5,863 nt of DNA from Prevotellaceae bacterium. GTDB taxonomy: Bacteria > Bacteroidota > Bacteroidia > Bacteroidales > Bacteroidaceae. The notes under the pieces are model-generated. The model saw only the letters and a list, made by a program, of their open reading frames with translations, did no database searches and was not told the origin of the DNA. A program made the translations under genes and the position numbers. The stretch covers positions 1 through 5,863 of the forward strand of contig JAJPYP010000015.1 in the NCBI GenBank assembly GCA_021204885.1. The letters are read 5' to 3'. How positions within the stretch are numbered: the stretch's first letter is position 1; the number at the start of each line of letters is the position of its first letter. Of this stretch, positions 4,473 through 5,863 are shown piece by piece.

Positions 4473-5861
4473 ATGTGTGGACAAATGACAAGACGATGCC
4501 TCTTCCTGTCGCTCCTTGCGGCACTCACCCTTGGCCCCCTGCACGCCCAAGAGGGAGCCGACGGCATGCTTTACCGCTACTTGGAAGATAACGGCATCCC
4601 CGTGACACCGGGCAACCGCCTGCAACTGCTCACGAGCGGACATGACAAGTTCATCGACCTGTTCGAGGCCGTCCGCCGCGCCCGCCACCACATCCACCTC
4701 GAGTACTTCAACTTCCGCAACGACTCCATCGCAGGCGCTCTTTTCGACTTGCTGGCCGAGAAGGTCAGTGAAGGCGTCACCGTGCGGGCCATGTTCGATG
4801 CCTTCGGCAACAGCTCCAACAACCGCCCCTTGAAGCAGGCGCACGTGGACAGCCTCCGCGCCCGGGGCATAGAGATCGTGGAGTTCGACCCCCTCAGGTT
4901 CCCCTGGCTCAACCACGTGCTGCACCGCGACCACCGCAAGATCGTGGTCATCGACGGCGTGGTGGGCTACACGGGCGGCATGAACATCGCCGACTACTAC
5001 ATCAACGGCCTGCCCGAGATAGGCGAGTGGCGCGACATGCACCTGCGCATAGAGGGCGATGCCGTGCGCTACCTGCAAGGCATCTTCCTGACGATGTGGA
5101 ACCGCGAGACAGGGCAACACATCGGCGGCCCCGAGTACTTCCCCGAGCAGGCCGGGGCCGATAACGTCACTTCCCTTGAGGCCAATACGGAAGCCGCCGC
5201 TTCCCCCTTGGAAGCCCCCTTATCCGCTCCGTGCCTTAATTCCCTTGAGGCCGACACCACCCTCTTCACCCGCTTCTTGACCCTGCCCGGAGCCGACACG
5301 TTGGCCTCCCCCTCGGCCCCCGTGGCCATCGTCGACCGCGTGCCCCGCGAGACTCCCCGGGCCATCGGCCGCGTCTACGTCGCCTCCATCGCCTCGGCGC
5401 GGCAGCGGCTGCAAATCGTCAATCCCTACTTCGTGCCCACGCACGGCGTGCGCAAGGCCCTTAAGAAGGCGCTCAAACGAGGTATAGACGTGGAGATCAT
5501 GCTCCCCTCGGTCTCCGACATCCCCTTCACCCCCGACGCGGGCTTCTACGTGGCCCACCGCCTGATGAAGCGGGGCGCCAAGGTCTACCTCTACGACAAA
5601 GGCTTCTACCACGCCAAGATCATGATGGTCGACACCACCTACTGCACCGTGGGTACCGCCAACCTGAACAGCCGCTCCCTGCGCTACGACTACGAGACAA
5701 ACGCGTTCCTGCTCGACCCCGTCACGACGCGCCATTTAAGCGATCTCTTCGAGCGCGACAAGCAATCCGGCACCCTGATGACCCCCGCTTACTGGAAGCA
5801 ACGTTCCCGTTGGCGCAAGTTCGTGGGTTGGGTAGCGAATTTAATGAGCCCCTTCTTGTAA
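4473..5861 (+). CDS. cls: Cardiolipin synthase / phospholipase D family protein
   Basis: This 462-residue enzyme has two intact HKD motifs: H154-x-K156-x4-D161 followed by GYTGGMNI, and H380-x-K382-x4-D387 followed by VGTANLNSRS. Family members join two phosphatidylglycerol molecules into cardiolipin and glycerol; some relatives are phospholipases or use other alcohols. Typical bacterial ClsA enzymes start with two membrane helices. Here there is a single hydrophobic stretch ending in LHA-QE (residues 23-26), which looks like a cleavable signal peptide or a lone anchor and suggests action on the periplasmic face. A Met at residue 5 (position 4485) gives a cleaner signal peptide (MTRR before the hydrophobic core) and a more normal leader length, so it may be the true start. 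Residues about 226-285 form a low-complexity insert between the two catalytic halves. The C-terminus (about 444-462) is basic and amphipathic. The stop codon is complete, two bases before the window ends. Confidence 0.92.
   Translation: MCGQMTRRCLFLSLLAALTLGPLHAQEGADGMLYRYLEDNGIPVTPGNRLQLLTSGHDKFIDLFEAVRRARHHIHLEYFNFRNDSIAGALFDLLAEKVSEGVTVRAMFDAFGNSSNNRPLKQAHVDSLRARGIEIVEFDPLRFPWLNHVLHRDHRKIVVIDGVVGYTGGMNIADYYINGLPEIGEWRDMHLRIEGDAVRYLQGIFLTMWNRETGQHIGGPEYFPEQAGADNVTSLEANTEAAASPLEAPLSAPCLNSLEADTTLFTRFLTLPGADTLASPSAPVAIVDRVPRETPRAIGRVYVASIASARQRLQIVNPYFVPTHGVRKALKKALKRGIDVEIMLPSVSDIPFTPDAGFYVAHRLMKRGAKVYLYDKGFYHAKIMMVDTTYCTVGTANLNSRSLRYDYETNAFLLDPVTTRHLSDLFERDKQSGTLMTPAYWKQRSRWRKFVGWVANLMSPFL
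5171..5252 (+). repeat. 13-bp direct repeat inside the cardiolipin synthase linker
   Basis: TTCCCTTGAGGCC occurs at 5171-5183 and 5240-5252, 69 bp apart and in the same reading frame, each copy encoding SLEA. It lies in the Ala/Pro/Ser/Glu-rich linker between the catalytic halves and suggests growth of the linker by duplication. Confidence 0.55.
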
Positions 5862-5863
5862 GA

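Noticed and set aside
4434..5120. 228-codon antisense frame over the cardiolipin synthase gene
   Set aside because: It lies opposite the first catalytic half, has shadow-frame composition (Val/His/Ala-rich) and shows no recognisable domain or promoter.

Overview
The window looks like a chromosomal segment of a GC-rich member of the Bacteroidales (phylum Bacteroidota). Three things point there. First, the gene families: an RsmF-type rRNA methyltransferase with the C-terminal domains common in this group, a protein resembling DUF6249, and a small membrane protein resembling the Bacteroides family DUF5056 beside an ECF-type sigma factor. Second, the promoters: a perfect TAnnTTTG -7 box lies before the last gene, and near-matches lie in the divergent intergenic region. 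Third, none of the six start codons has a Shine-Dalgarno sequence in front of it, as is usual in this phylum. The genus cannot be fixed from the sequence alone.

Layout. Positions 1-97 hold a strong hairpin (30-55), probably the tail of an upstream transcription unit. Gene 1 (98-922, +) encodes a secreted lipoprotein with no recognised domain. Gene 2 (886-2325, -) encodes an RsmF-like 16S rRNA cytosine-C5 methyltransferase. Its 3' end overlaps that of gene 1 by 37 bp, tail to tail. The AT-rich gap 2326-2549 carries back-to-back promoters inside a dyad-symmetric segment (2445-2503), plus two palindromes in the predicted leader of gene 2.

To the right, four genes run on the + strand: a signal-peptide/three-helix membrane protein (2550-3281, DUF6249-like), an ECF-type sigma factor (3398-3964), a two-helix membrane protein (3998-4426, DUF5056-like, plausible anti-sigma partner) and a cardiolipin synthase/phospholipase D family enzyme (4473-5861). 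A perfect 11-bp hairpin with a GCGA loop separates the first membrane protein from the sigma factor. The cardiolipin synthase appears to have its own promoter, preceded by an 8-bp inverted repeat.

Working together (inference): the sigma factor and its two membrane neighbours form a plausible envelope-sensing regulatory unit, and the adjacent cardiolipin synthase is a natural candidate output because it changes membrane phospholipid composition. The rRNA methyltransferase and the lipoprotein are probably unrelated to it. No mobile element, CRISPR array, tRNA or rRNA was seen.
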